From NCBI GenBank assembly GCA_046733475.1, contig JBKPPF010000023.1:3630-67629 (forward strand): a stretch of 64,000 nt of DNA. Direction: 5' to 3'. The notes beneath the pieces are model-generated. The model saw only the letters and a list, made by a program, of their open reading frames with translations. It did not search any database and had not been told where the DNA came from. A program made the translations under genes and the position numbers. The DNA comes from DATEOR01 sp046733475. GTDB taxonomy: Bacteria > Actinomycetota > Thermoleophilia > Gaiellales > Gaiellaceae. Shown here one piece after another: positions 27,482-36,091 of this stretch (its first letter is position 1; every line of letters starts with the position of its first letter).

Positions 27482-28771
27482 TTGGCTCCTCCGCGGGCCG
27501 TCGTCGTCGTCACGGGAAGCGAGCTCGTCCGCGGCGACCGTCGCGACCTCAACGGCCCGTTCCTCGCGCAGGAGCTGACGCGCCTCGGGCTCGAGCCCGA
27601 CCGCGTCGTGGTCGTGGGCGACCGGCCCGAGGAGCTCGCCGCAACGCTTGCGGACGGCCTCCAGGCGGATCTCTGCGTGGTATCCGGCGGGCTGGGGCCC
27701 ACCCACGACGACCGCACGGTCGAGCTCCTGGCGGCCTCCACCGGACGCGCGCTCTCACTCGACGAGGGACTCGCCGCGGAGATCGAGGCGTTTTCCCGCG
27801 GTGTCGCCGAGCGCCTCAAGCGCCCATTCGGCGACTTCCTGACCGGCATCCGCAAGCAGGCGTCCCTCCCGGAGGGCGGCGTCTCGCTGGGTCTTGCCGG
27901 GACCGCGCCGGCGATTCTCCTCGAACACGACGGAGGACGTCTGGCGATCGCGCTTCCCGGCCCGCCGGCCGAGCTCAGGCGGCTCTGGCCGAACGCCCTC
28001 GCACATCCGGCCGTCCGCGCGCTCCTACGGAGGACGGAGGCGCCGGCGCGCCGCTCGCTGCGCTTCTTCGGGCCCACCGAATCCGCCGTCGCGCGCGTGC
28101 TCGACGAAAACGGGGGTGAGGAAGAGGGCTTCGAGGCGACCGTCTGCGCGCGGGATCTCGAGATCCACATCGACCTCGTGGTGCGTCCCGGCGGCGAGTC
28201 CACCGCGGCAAAGCTGACGGAGGCGCTGGTCGCCGCCTTCAGAGGTGACCTGTTCGCCCGAGACGACGAACGGCCGGTCGAAGAGATCGTCCTCGACCTC
28301 TGCCGCCGGCAGGGTCTCACCCTGGCCGCGGCCGAGTCGTGCACGGGTGGCCTGATCGGCGCGCGGCTGACCGACGTCGCCGGGGCGAGTGACGTTTTCC
28401 TGGGCGGCGTGATCGCCTATTCCAACGAGGTCAAGGAGAAACAGCTCGGCGTCCCCGGTGATCTCCTCGGGGCCCACGGGGCGGTGTCGGCGGAGGTGGG
28501 CGCGGCGATGGCCGCCGGCGCGCGCACGGCCCTCGGGGCGGACCTCGCAATCGCGGACACGGGCATCGCGGGACCGGGCGGAGGAACGCCGGAGAAGCCC
28601 GTCGGCCTCGTCTTTCTCGCCGTGGACGGCCCCGGAGGAGCGCACACGACGCGCCTGCAGCTGCCTGGAGACCGGGAGACCGTCCGAGCGCGGGCGACCG
28701 CGCTGGCTCTGCACACATTGCGGCGGGAGTTGTCGCGCTCCGACACGAAGAGGTCAGAGGACGGGCGCTAG
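27482..28771 (+). CDS. cinA: CinA family: competence/damage-inducible, nicotinamide-nucleotide amidase
   Basis: 429 residues. N-terminal COG1058 molybdopterin-binding-like domain (VVVTGSELVRGDRRDLNG; SGGLGPTHDD) and C-terminal CinA amidase domain (AAAESCTGGLIGARLTDVAG; DTGIAGPGGGTPEKPVG). The C-terminal domain deamidates NMN in pyridine nucleotide salvage; the N-terminal domain may be an ADP-ribose pyrophosphatase. The TTG start directly abuts the RodZ-like stop. The cinA-thpR-recA-recX run is a classical Gram-positive competence/repair cluster. Confidence 0.94.
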   Translation: MAPPRAVVVVTGSELVRGDRRDLNGPFLAQELTRLGLEPDRVVVVGDRPEELAATLADGLQADLCVVSGGLGPTHDDRTVELLAASTGRALSLDEGLAAEIEAFSRGVAERLKRPFGDFLTGIRKQASLPEGGVSLGLAGTAPAILLEHDGGRLAIALPGPPAELRRLWPNALAHPAVRALLRRTEAPARRSLRFFGPTESAVARVLDENGGEEEGFEATVCARDLEIHIDLVVRPGGESTAAKLTEALVAAFRGDLFARDDERPVEEIVLDLCRRQGLTLAAAESCTGGLIGARLTDVAGASDVFLGGVIAYSNEVKEKQLGVPGDLLGAHGAVSAEVGAAMAAGARTALGADLAIADTGIAGPGGGTPEKPVGLVFLAVDGPGGAHTTRLQLPGDRETVRARATALALHTLRRELSRSDTKRSEDGR

Positions 28772-28772
28772 G

Positions 28773-29315
28773 GTGGAAGGCGATGAGCGACTCCGGCTCT
28801 TCTGCGCCCTGCTTCTGCCACCCCCTGCGGTGGACGCTCTCGTCGCGTGGCAGACGGCGGAGCTCGTCCCGCGCGGCGAAAAGGTGCGCGCTGTCTCCCC
28901 GGAGAACCTTCACGTCACGCTCGCGTTTCTCGGCGCGACGCCGGCGGCTCGAGCGGGGGAGGTGGCCGAGGCCCTGCGGCAGGCGTGTACGGACCGCGAG
29001 CGCCCGTTGTTCGCCGTCGACCGCTACCGCGAGACGAGGAGCGTGGCGATGATCGCGCTCACGGACGTAGGAGGCCGCGGAGAGGGCATCGCGGAGTCGC
29101 TCTTCGCCGCCCTCGAAGAACGTGACCTTTACCGGCGGGAAGAGCGCCGCTGGCTGCCGCACGTCACGGTCGCGCGCTTTCGCGACCGCCCGCGGCTCGG
29201 CCCGTCGCTTCCCGAGCTCGAGGTCGCTCCGTCCGACGCGGCCGTGATGATTTCCTGTCTGCGTCCGGGCGGCGCGCAGTATGAAATCTTCGAATCGGTG
29301 TCGTTAGGAGGTTGA
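28773..29315 (+). CDS. thpR: RNA 2',3'-cyclic phosphodiesterase
   Basis: 180 residues, 2H phosphoesterase superfamily (formerly 2'-5' RNA ligase LigT). Both HxT motifs are present: NLHVTLAFLG and LPHVTVARF. The GTG at 28773 gives the typical RLRLFCALLLPP N-terminus and begins one base after the cinA stop; an alternative ATG inside (28783) is out of frame. Its last bases run through the recA Shine-Dalgarno (stop TGA at 29313-29315), so translation of thpR and recA is likely coupled. Confidence 0.93.
   Translation: MEGDERLRLFCALLLPPPAVDALVAWQTAELVPRGEKVRAVSPENLHVTLAFLGATPAARAGEVAEALRQACTDRERPLFAVDRYRETRSVAMIALTDVGGRGEGIAESLFAALEERDLYRREERRWLPHVTVARFRDRPRLGPSLPELEVAPSDAAVMISCLRPGGAQYEIFESVSLGG
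29306..29311 (+). promoter_or_regulatory. Shine-Dalgarno deciding the recA start
   Basis: AGGAGG is 9 nt upstream of the TTG at 29321 and directly abuts the other in-frame TTG at 29312, which it therefore rules out. Confidence 0.75.
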
Positions 29316-29320
29316 ACGCC

Positions 29321-30415
29321 TTGGAGCGTGAGCAAGCACTCGACGCCGCTCTGAGTCAGATCGAGCGGCAGTACGGCAAAGGCACGGTAATGAAGATGGG
29401 CGATCAGGCCCAGGTTGCAATCCCCTCGATCTCGACCGGGTCGCTCTCGCTCGACGTCGCGCTCGGGGTGGGCGGGCTGCCTCGCGGCCGCATCGTCGAG
29501 ATCTTCGGCCCGGAGTCCTCGGGAAAGACTACGCTGGTCTACCACGTCATCGCCGAGGCCCAGCGACGCGGCGGAATCTGCGCCTTCATCGACGCCGAGC
29601 ACGCGATGGACCCGGCTTACGCCAGACGTATCGGCGTGAACATCGACGATCTCCTCGTCTCGCAGCCCGACAACGGCGAGCAGGCGCTCGAGATCGCCGA
29701 GCTCCTCATCCGCAGCGGAGCGGTCGACGTCGTCGCGGTCGACTCGGTCGCCGCGCTGACGCCGAAGGCCGAGATCGAAGGCGAGATGGGGGACAGCCAC
29801 GTCGGCCTGCAGGCGCGCCTCATGAGCCAGGCGCTCCGAAAGCTCGCCGGCACGCTGAACCGCACCGGCACCGTGGCTCTCTTCACGAACCAGCTGCGGG
29901 AAAAGATCGGCGTCATGTTCGGCAATCCCGAGACGACACCGGGCGGCCGCGCGCTGAAGTTCTACTCCACGGTCCGGCTCGACATCCGGCGCATCGAGAC
30001 CCTCAAGGAGGGTGTCGAGGCGATCGGCAACCGCGTCCGCGTCAAGGTCGTGAAGAACAAGGTCGCGCCGCCGTTCAAGCAGGCGGAGTTCGACATCATC
30101 TACGGCGACGGCATCTCCTGGGAGGGGACGGTCCTCGAGGTCGGCCTCGAGAAGAAGCTCGTGCAGAAATCGGGCTCGTACTTCAGCTACGGAGACGAGC
30201 GCCTCGGGCAAGGACGGCAGAACGCGACAGCCTTCCTGCGCGAACATCCCGACGTCGCCGAGCAGATCCTTCGCGCTCTGCAAACGGAGCTCGGCCCTGA
30301 CGCGGTCGTCTCGTCACGGCTCCTGCCGATCAGCGACGACGCGAGCACGCCGTCGAAGGCGGACGCGGAGGCCGAGGCGGCTGAGCAGGCCGCGGACGAG
30401 GTCGCAGCCGCCTAG
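29321..30415 (+). CDS. recA: Recombinase RecA
   Basis: Strand-exchange recombinase and SOS coprotease. 364 residues. Walker A GPESSGKTT (about 63-71), VDSVAALTPKAEIEGEMGD, loop-2 region TNQLREKIGVMFGNPETTPGGRALKFY, and an acidic Ala/Glu-rich C-terminal tail (DAEAEAAEQAADEV). TTG start at 29321 is set by the Shine-Dalgarno. No LexA/SOS box was recognised just upstream, because the gene begins inside the thpR 3' end; SOS control would have to act on the cinA or RodZ-like promoter. Confidence 0.98.
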   Translation: MEREQALDAALSQIERQYGKGTVMKMGDQAQVAIPSISTGSLSLDVALGVGGLPRGRIVEIFGPESSGKTTLVYHVIAEAQRRGGICAFIDAEHAMDPAYARRIGVNIDDLLVSQPDNGEQALEIAELLIRSGAVDVVAVDSVAALTPKAEIEGEMGDSHVGLQARLMSQALRKLAGTLNRTGTVALFTNQLREKIGVMFGNPETTPGGRALKFYSTVRLDIRRIETLKEGVEAIGNRVRVKVVKNKVAPPFKQAEFDIIYGDGISWEGTVLEVGLEKKLVQKSGSYFSYGDERLGQGRQNATAFLREHPDVAEQILRALQTELGPDAVVSSRLLPISDDASTPSKADAEAEAAEQAADEVAAA

Positions 30416-30449
30416 GATCACCGCGCTTCGCCGGGCAGGTCCCGGGCGT

Positions 30450-31004
30450 GTGGCCGTCGAGGTCGACGGGGAGGAGTGGCGCACGGTCCCCGAGGGGGTC
30501 GTCGTCCGCTGCTCGCTCAGTGCCGGCATCGACCTCGATCGCTCGCTGGCGCGATCTCTGGCCCGAGAGCTGAGGCGCGAGCGCGCCCTGGGGACTGCGG
30601 TGCGCTCGCTGCGCGCCAGACCGATGTCCGAACAGCGCCTCCGCGAGCGGTTGCAGAGCCGTAGCGTCCGCCCGGACGCCGAGGATGCCGCGGTCGGCAC
30701 ACTCATCGACGCAGGCTTCGTGGACGACGGGCGGCTCGCTTGCGGCCGCGCTGTCGCGCTCGCGGAGCGAGGGTGGGGGGACGCTGCGATCGAAGCGCGC
30801 CTCACGAGTGAGGGGCTTCGAGAGTCAGACGTCAAAGCTGCCCTGGCCGGGCTCGACGCGGAAACCGATCGTGCCGACGCACTCGTCGCGGGGCTGTCGC
30901 CGCAGAAAGCCTGGTTTCTCCTTCAGCGTCGTGGGTTCGACGCCGAGACGATCGAGTCCGTCCTGGGTGGCCTGGACGTGAGGGGCGCCGAGGGGCTAGG
31001 ATAG
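30450..31004 (+). CDS. recX: Regulatory protein RecX
   Basis: Modulates RecA filaments. 184 residues of tandem three-helix RecX repeats (SLRARPMSEQRLRERLQSR; IDAGFVDDGRLACGRAVAL; GWGDAAIEARL). The first available start codon is the GTG at 30450. In the same frame the bases from 30417 encode ITALRRAGPGR, which looks like the conserved RecX beginning, but no ATG/GTG/TTG precedes it. The true start may be non-canonical or the N-terminus may have been shortened. Separated from recA by 34 bp. Confidence 0.9.
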   Translation: MAVEVDGEEWRTVPEGVVVRCSLSAGIDLDRSLARSLARELRRERALGTAVRSLRARPMSEQRLRERLQSRSVRPDAEDAAVGTLIDAGFVDDGRLACGRAVALAERGWGDAAIEARLTSEGLRESDVKAALAGLDAETDRADALVAGLSPQKAWFLLQRRGFDAETIESVLGGLDVRGAEGLG

Positions 31005-31137
31005 CCCTGCATCACCACACACAAAAAAGCCTGCATGGAACGGTTTTTCGTTCGAATCGGGAAATCTGTCACCAACGACCTTTCAAGCCCAGTTCAATGA
31101 CCAACGGCCCTGAGACCCGGAGGATGCGCCTCTAGTA

Positions 31138-31155
31138 GGCGGGCGTAGGCCCGCC
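31138..31155. repeat. GC-rich hairpin upstream of rny
   Basis: 7-bp perfect inverted repeat GGCGGGC-GTAG-GCCCGCC in the 211-bp recX-rny gap. No T-run follows, so it may be a transcript-stabilising or regulatory structure in the rny leader rather than a terminator. Confidence 0.5.
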
Positions 31156-31215
31156 GGTTCTGGACCGCCGATCGACGAACCCGTTCCTACGGGCCTGACT
31201 GCGTAGGAGCGAGGA

Positions 31216-32754
31216 ATGGTGATTCTCATCGGCCTCCTGGTCGCCGGGATCGGGGCAGGCCTGGCCGTCGGCATCTTCATGGGATCGCGCCTGCTGTCCT
31301 CGCGCCGCGCCGGCGCGACGGCGGCCGAGAACCTCCGCCTCAGCGAAGAGGCCAAGCGAGACGCCGAGGCGATCCGCCGCGAGGCACAGGTGGAAGCGCG
31401 CGAGGAAGCGCTCAAGCTCCGCGCGGAAGTCGAGAACGAGCTACGGGGAAAGCGGGTCGAGATCGTCAAGACCGAGGAGCGAGTGCTCGCGAAGGAAGTG
31501 GAGATCGACGGCAAGGTGACGGAGTTCGAGCGCCGCGAGCAGGGGCTCGCCGACCGGGAATCGCACCTGAAGGCGATGCAGGACGAGGCCAAGGCCGCGG
31601 GAGAGCAGCAGATCAAGGAGCTCGAGCGGATCTCAGGCCTCACGATCGAAGAGGCGAAGAGGCACGTTCTCGAGCGCTCCGAGGAACTCGTCCGCCATGA
31701 GATGGCGCGGATGGTGCGGCAGATGGAGGAAGAGGCCCGCACCGACGCCAAGCGGCGGGCGAGGAACCTCGTCGCCGACGCGTTGCAGCGTGTGGCCGCG
31801 AGTCACGCGGCCGAGACGACAGTCTCCATCGTCGAGCTCCCGTCCGACGACATGAAAGGCCGGATCATCGGCCGCGAAGGCCGAAACATCCGCGCCCTCG
31901 AGAACCTCACCGGGGTCGATTTCATCATCGACGACACCCCCCAGGCGGTCGTCCTCTCATCGTTCGACGGCGTTCGCCGGGAGGTGGCGAAGCTCACGCT
32001 CACGAAGCTCGTCGAGGACGGGCGCATCCACCCCTCCCGCATCGAGGAGATGTACTACAGCTCCAAGGCGGAGATCGAGGAACACATCCAGCAGGCCGGC
32101 GAGCAGGCCGTGTTCGAGGCCAACTGCGGAGAGATGCACGAGGAGCTCGTAAAGGTCCTGGGGCGGCTTCGCTACCGGACAAGCTACGGGCAGAACATCC
32201 TCAAGCACTCGCTCGAGTGCGCCCATCTAGCCGGAATCATGGCGTCGGAGCTCGGCGCGAGTGTGAAGACAGCCAAGCGGGCGGCTCTTCTGCACGACCT
32301 GGGCAAGGCGATGACGCATGAGGTCGAGGGGTCGCACGCGCTCATCTCCGCACAGCAGGCAAAGCGCTACGGAGAGTCCCAGCACGTCGTCCATGCGATC
32401 GAGGCGCATCACTACGAAGTGCAGCCGCAGACCGTCGAGGCGGTGCTGGTCATCGCCGCAGACGCGATCTCCGCCTCGCGCCCCGGCGCGCGCGGGGAGA
32501 GTCTCGAGAACTACATCAAGCGGCTCGAATCGCTCGAGAAGATCGCCTCCATGAAGAAGGGGGTGGAGAGGGTGTATGCGCTCCAGGCCGGCCGCGAGAT
32601 CCGCGTCATGGTCAAGCCGACGGAGGTGGACGACGATACCGCCGTCCTCCTCTCACACGAGATCGCCCGTGAGATCGAGGATCAGCTCGAGTACCCGGGT
32701 CAGATCAAGGTGACCGTGATCCGGGAGTCTCGAGCGACCGAGTTCGCTAAATGA
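31216..32754 (+). CDS. rny: Ribonuclease Y
   Basis: Membrane-bound endoribonuclease initiating mRNA decay. 512 residues: an N-terminal membrane anchor (VILIGLLVAGIGAGLAVGIF), a long coiled coil (about 30-195), a KH domain (MKGRIIGREGRNIRALE) and an HD catalytic domain with H360-D361 in ALLHDLGKAM. ATG at 31216, with AGGAG 6 nt upstream. Together with RNase J and PNPase in this window it completes a degradosome-like gene set. Confidence 0.97.
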   Translation: MVILIGLLVAGIGAGLAVGIFMGSRLLSSRRAGATAAENLRLSEEAKRDAEAIRREAQVEAREEALKLRAEVENELRGKRVEIVKTEERVLAKEVEIDGKVTEFERREQGLADRESHLKAMQDEAKAAGEQQIKELERISGLTIEEAKRHVLERSEELVRHEMARMVRQMEEEARTDAKRRARNLVADALQRVAASHAAETTVSIVELPSDDMKGRIIGREGRNIRALENLTGVDFIIDDTPQAVVLSSFDGVRREVAKLTLTKLVEDGRIHPSRIEEMYYSSKAEIEEHIQQAGEQAVFEANCGEMHEELVKVLGRLRYRTSYGQNILKHSLECAHLAGIMASELGASVKTAKRAALLHDLGKAMTHEVEGSHALISAQQAKRYGESQHVVHAIEAHHYEVQPQTVEAVLVIAADAISASRPGARGESLENYIKRLESLEKIASMKKGVERVYALQAGREIRVMVKPTEVDDDTAVLLSHEIAREIEDQLEYPGQIKVTVIRESRATEFAK

Positions 32755-32865
32755 TCAGGGTTTGAGGCCGAACGACGCGGTCACGACCTGGCCGTTCGGC
32801 AGCGTCATCTCCACTCGGTCGGTACCGCTCGGATCGGGCAGCGAGCAGGCGCTCGCGGCGTGAGC
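32755..32865 (-). pseudogene. C-terminal fragment of a lost gene (tentative)
   Basis: In the rny-miaB gap the minus strand has an open frame of 36 codons ending in TGA, with natural-looking composition (DRVEMTLPNGQVVTASFG) but no start codon before the upstream stop. It reads like the end of an extracytoplasmic beta-rich protein. It may be a relic or chance; no family assigned. Confidence 0.25.
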
Positions 32866-32954
32866 TCAAGAACGGCACGCTGATTTCCCCCAGGGTTCGA
32901 CGACCGCCCGATGCTATTGCTCGCGCCTGGCGGAGACAAGGCCGTTTCCGCCGC

Positions 32955-32960
32955 TACAGT
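32955..32960 (+). promoter_or_regulatory. -10 box of a leaderless miaB promoter
   Basis: TACAGT (TANNNT) ends 7 nt before the GTG at 32968. Confidence 0.55.
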
Positions 32961-32967
32961 GCTCGAC

Positions 32968-34290
32968 GTGCGGACCTACTTCGTCTCGACGTTCGGATGC
33001 CAGATGAACGCGCATGATTCCGAGCGGATCAAGGGCATTCTCGAGTCGCTTGGGCTCGGGGAGGCGCGGTCCCAGGACGCGGCCGACGTGATCGTTTTCA
33101 ACACGTGCACGGTGCGCGAGAAGCCCGACCAGCGGTTCGCCGCTCACTTCGCCCAGGCCCGGGCCCTCAAGGCGCGGGACCCTGAGAAGGTGATCGCAGT
33201 CGGCGGCTGCTACGCGGAGGCACAGCGCGAGCACATCTTCGAGCTCTATCCAGAGGTGGACGTGGCCTTCGGCCCGGGCTCGATCTCGCATCTCGCAGAC
33301 TGGGTCGGCGCGGGCGGCGACGGCATTGCGCGCGGGCGGTTCGCCGAGTGGACGGAGTTCGCGGCCGACCTGCCGGCGCGCCGGGAGCGACGCTTCCAGG
33401 CGTGGGTGCAGATCTCGATGGGTTGCAACTCGAAGTGCGCCTACTGCATCGTCCCGGCGGTGCGTGGCAGGGAGCAGAGCAGAAGGCCCGGCGACATCGT
33501 CGCGGAGGTGACGGGGCTCGCGCGTGACGGCGTCCGCGAAGTGACACTCCTCGGCCAGAACGTGAACTCCTGGGGCCGGGACCTCGTGCCCGAGCTCGCG
33601 ACGGAGTTCGGTGAGCTTCTGCGTGCGCTCGACCAGGTGGACGGCATCGACCGGATCCGCTTCACGAGCCCGCATCCCAAGGACTTCAGAGATCCGGTGA
33701 TCGCCGCGATGGCGGAGTGCGGCGCGGTCTGCGAGCACGTTCACCTTCCGCTTCAGTCCGGGTCCACACGGATCCTGAAGGCGATGCGGCGCACGTACAG
33801 CCGCGAGCGCTATCTCGCGCTCGTGGACAAGCTACGCGCCGCGATTCCCGATCTTGCGCTCACCACCGACCTCATCGTCGGGTTCCCGGGCGAGACCGAA
33901 CGGGACTTCGCCGAGACCGTCGAAGTGGTCGAGGGCGTGGGCTACGACGCCGCGTTCACGTTCGTCTTCAGCCCGCGCACCGGCACCGAGGCCGCGTCGA
34001 TGCCCGACCAGGTGCCCGAGGACGTGAAGGCGGGACGCATTCAGCGCCTGATCGAGGTCGTGCAGGGCCTCGCCGCTCGCCGGAACGCCGAGCGTGTCGG
34101 CCGGATCGAGGAAGTACTCGTAGAGGGACCGAGCCGGACGGATGCTTCGGTGCTGCGCGGCCGCACGAGGCGGAACACGACCGTCAACTTCAGCGGGGAT
34201 GCCGAGCCTGGTGCGCTCGTCAACGTCCACATCGAGGGTTCGACGTCGACGACGTTGCGCGGCACGCAGGCAGCTCTCGTCACAGCCTGA
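32968..34290 (+). CDS. miaB: tRNA-2-methylthio-N6-dimethylallyladenosine synthase
   Basis: Radical-SAM methylthiotransferase modifying i6A37 in tRNA. 440 residues: the UPF0004 domain with its cysteines (STFGCQMNAHDSER, NTCTVREKPD, VGGCYAEAQ), the radical-SAM CxxxCxxC as GCNSKCAYCIVP, and a C-terminal TRAM domain. GTG start at 32968 agrees with the -10 box and gives the family N-terminus RTYFVSTFGCQMN; an upstream in-frame ATG (32911) would add unconserved residues. Its partner miaA, which supplies i6A, follows 82 bp downstream. Confidence 0.97.
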   Translation: MRTYFVSTFGCQMNAHDSERIKGILESLGLGEARSQDAADVIVFNTCTVREKPDQRFAAHFAQARALKARDPEKVIAVGGCYAEAQREHIFELYPEVDVAFGPGSISHLADWVGAGGDGIARGRFAEWTEFAADLPARRERRFQAWVQISMGCNSKCAYCIVPAVRGREQSRRPGDIVAEVTGLARDGVREVTLLGQNVNSWGRDLVPELATEFGELLRALDQVDGIDRIRFTSPHPKDFRDPVIAAMAECGAVCEHVHLPLQSGSTRILKAMRRTYSRERYLALVDKLRAAIPDLALTTDLIVGFPGETERDFAETVEVVEGVGYDAAFTFVFSPRTGTEAASMPDQVPEDVKAGRIQRLIEVVQGLAARRNAERVGRIEEVLVEGPSRTDASVLRGRTRRNTTVNFSGDAEPGALVNVHIEGSTSTTLRGTQAALVTA

Positions 34291-34372
34291 CCCCCTCTCC
34301 TGACATTCGGCGCGCCACCCGCGCGCCTTTCCCGATTAGGCTGGAGGCGGAGGGAGGCCCGCGGCGGCCCCG

Positions 34373-35272
34373 GTGACGTCCAGCGCTGACCTGTCTGGGA
34401 TGGTCATTGCGATCTTCGGCCCCACGGCGAGCGGAAAGACGGCCGTCGCCGAGGCGATCGCAGACGCGCTCCCCGCGCAGATCGTCTCTGCCGACTCGAT
34501 GCAGGTCTACCAGGGCCTGCCGATCCTCACGAACCAGCCCGACCGCCCGACCGCCCTCGTGGGTATATGGCCGCTCGATCACGAGGGCTCCGTCGCCGAG
34601 TACCAGCGCCTCGCGCACGAGGTCGTCGACGGTGCGCTCTCGAACGGGCGTACTCCGGTCGTCGTCGGCGGTACCGGTCTCTATCTGCGCGCTGCGCTCG
34701 CCGATCTCGAGCTCCCGCCCGCAACGCCGCACGGCGCGCGGGAGCGCTGGGAACGGCTCTACGAGCGGCTCGGGTCCGAGCGCGCGCACGCCGCCCTCGC
34801 AGAGCGCGATCCGCAGGCGGCGCAGGCCGTCCATCCGAATGACCGCCGGCGGGTCGTCCGCGCTCTGGAGCTGCACGAGGCGGGCGGATCGCTCGCACCC
34901 CCGCGAGACCGGCTCTGGAGTGAGGAAACCCGTCACCCGACACTGACCTTGGGCCTCGACGTCCCGAATGCCGTCCTCGAGGAGCGCATCCGCAAGCGCA
35001 CGGAGGCGATGTTCGAAAGCGGGGTGGAAGAGGAGGTCGCACGCGCGCTCCGGGCGCCGGTCTCGCGGACCGCGAGCCAGGTCATCGGTCTTCGCGAGGT
35101 GGCCGACCTCCCACCTGGCGAGGCGGTTGGCGCGCTTACGCTCCGCACGCGCCGATATGCGGCGTACCAGCGCAAGTGGATGCGCCGGATTCCCCACATC
35201 CAAGCGGTTGCGGCCGATCGCCCGGCCCTGGAGACCGCGAGGGAGATTCTCGCGCGAGCCCAAGGAGCCTAA
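34373..35272 (+). CDS. miaA: tRNA dimethylallyltransferase
   Basis: Transfers dimethylallyl to A37 of UNN-decoding tRNAs, making the substrate for MiaB. 299 residues with P-loop GPTASGKTAVAEA, the DSMQVYQGLPILTNQP block, VVGGTGLYLRA, and the C-terminal RYAAYQRKWMRR motif. GTG start at 34373; a later in-frame ATG (34400) right before VIAIFGPTASGK is possible. Part of a miaB-miaA-dapF-dapL-hflX-dut run on the plus strand. Confidence 0.96.
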   Translation: MTSSADLSGMVIAIFGPTASGKTAVAEAIADALPAQIVSADSMQVYQGLPILTNQPDRPTALVGIWPLDHEGSVAEYQRLAHEVVDGALSNGRTPVVVGGTGLYLRAALADLELPPATPHGARERWERLYERLGSERAHAALAERDPQAAQAVHPNDRRRVVRALELHEAGGSLAPPRDRLWSEETRHPTLTLGLDVPNAVLEERIRKRTEAMFESGVEEEVARALRAPVSRTASQVIGLREVADLPPGEAVGALTLRTRRYAAYQRKWMRRIPHIQAVAADRPALETAREILARAQGA

Positions 35273-35290
35273 CCCCGGAGAGTGCTTCGT

Positions 35291-35296
35291 TACGCT
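35291..35296 (+). promoter_or_regulatory. -10 box before dapF
   Basis: TACGCT (TANNNT) ends 9 nt before the TTG at 35306. Confidence 0.4.
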
Positions 35297-35305
35297 GTCG
35301 GCGCT

Positions 35306-36091
35306 TTGCGGTTCGCGAAATGGCACGGCCTCGGCAACGATTATCTGCTCCTCGAGCGGAACGAGCTCGGTGCGCCGCTCCAGCCAGATCTCGTCCGCCG
35401 ACTCTGCGACTACCACTTCGGAGTTGGCTCGGACGGCGTCCTCGAGGTACTCGCCGCGGACGGGGTGCGCGCGGAGATCGTCATCTGGAACCCTGACGGC
35501 TCGACTGCGGAGCTTTCGGGCAACGGAACGCGGATCGCCGCGCGCTGGCTCGCCCGTCGTGCCGGCGTCGACGAAGTCACGATCGCCGTCGGCGAGCGCG
35601 AGGTCCACGCCCGCATGCGCGGTGGCCTCGAGGTCGAGATGGACATGGGGGCGGTCGAGGTCGCGCCGGCCGAGGCGCTCGACGTCAACGGGACGCAGTT
35701 CGAGTTCACACCCGTTTCCGTCGGGAATCCCCATGCCGTCATCGCCCGCGATCCCGCGCGGGAAGAGCTTCTGCGGCTCGGTCCGCTCGTCGAAAACCAC
35801 CCGCGCTTTCCCGAACGCACAAATGTGCAGCTCGTCCGCGTCGATTCGCGCACGGACGCGACCGCGGGCGTCTGGGAGCGCGGGGCGGGGGAGACGCTTT
35901 CCTCGGGAACGAGCGCCTGCGCCATAGCCGCCGCCGCGGTCGTGAACGGATGGTGCGACAGCCCCGTCACCGTCCACCTCGCCGGGGGCGACCTGCTCGT
36001 CGAGCTCGACTCCGACCTCCGCGCGCGGCTCACGGGGTCGGCACAGGAGATCTGCACGGGCGAGCTGAGCTGGGAGTGGCTGGCCGGATGA
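35306..36091 (+). CDS. dapF: Diaminopimelate epimerase-like protein, both catalytic cysteines replaced by serine
   Basis: DapF interconverts LL- and meso-diaminopimelate with two cysteines acting as acid/base. This 261-residue protein has the fold signatures RFAKWHGLGNDYLLLE, SVGNPHAV and ENHPRFPERTNVQ. However, the first catalytic motif, normally N-x-D-G-S-x4-C-G-N, reads NPDGSTAELSGNGTR (Ser71), and the second, normally xCGTGA, reads LSSGTSACA (Ser200). The bases are unambiguous (TCG codons). Serine variants may still function or may mark another isomerase. TTG start at 35306; stop overlaps dapL (ATGA), so a role in DAP metabolism is likely. Confidence 0.85.
   Translation: MRFAKWHGLGNDYLLLERNELGAPLQPDLVRRLCDYHFGVGSDGVLEVLAADGVRAEIVIWNPDGSTAELSGNGTRIAARWLARRAGVDEVTIAVGEREVHARMRGGLEVEMDMGAVEVAPAEALDVNGTQFEFTPVSVGNPHAVIARDPAREELLRLGPLVENHPRFPERTNVQLVRVDSRTDATAGVWERGAGETLSSGTSACAIAAAAVVNGWCDSPVTVHLAGGDLLVELDSDLRARLTGSAQEICTGELSWEWLAG

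Noticed and set aside
31040..31070. TTCGAATC resembling a tRNA T-loop
   Set aside because: No flanking stems can be drawn for a T-arm, anticodon arm or acceptor; no tRNA gene was found anywhere in the window.
31005..31215. Possible riboswitch in the 211-bp gap before rny
   Set aside because: Only a single 7-bp hairpin is evident and no known riboswitch core was recognised.
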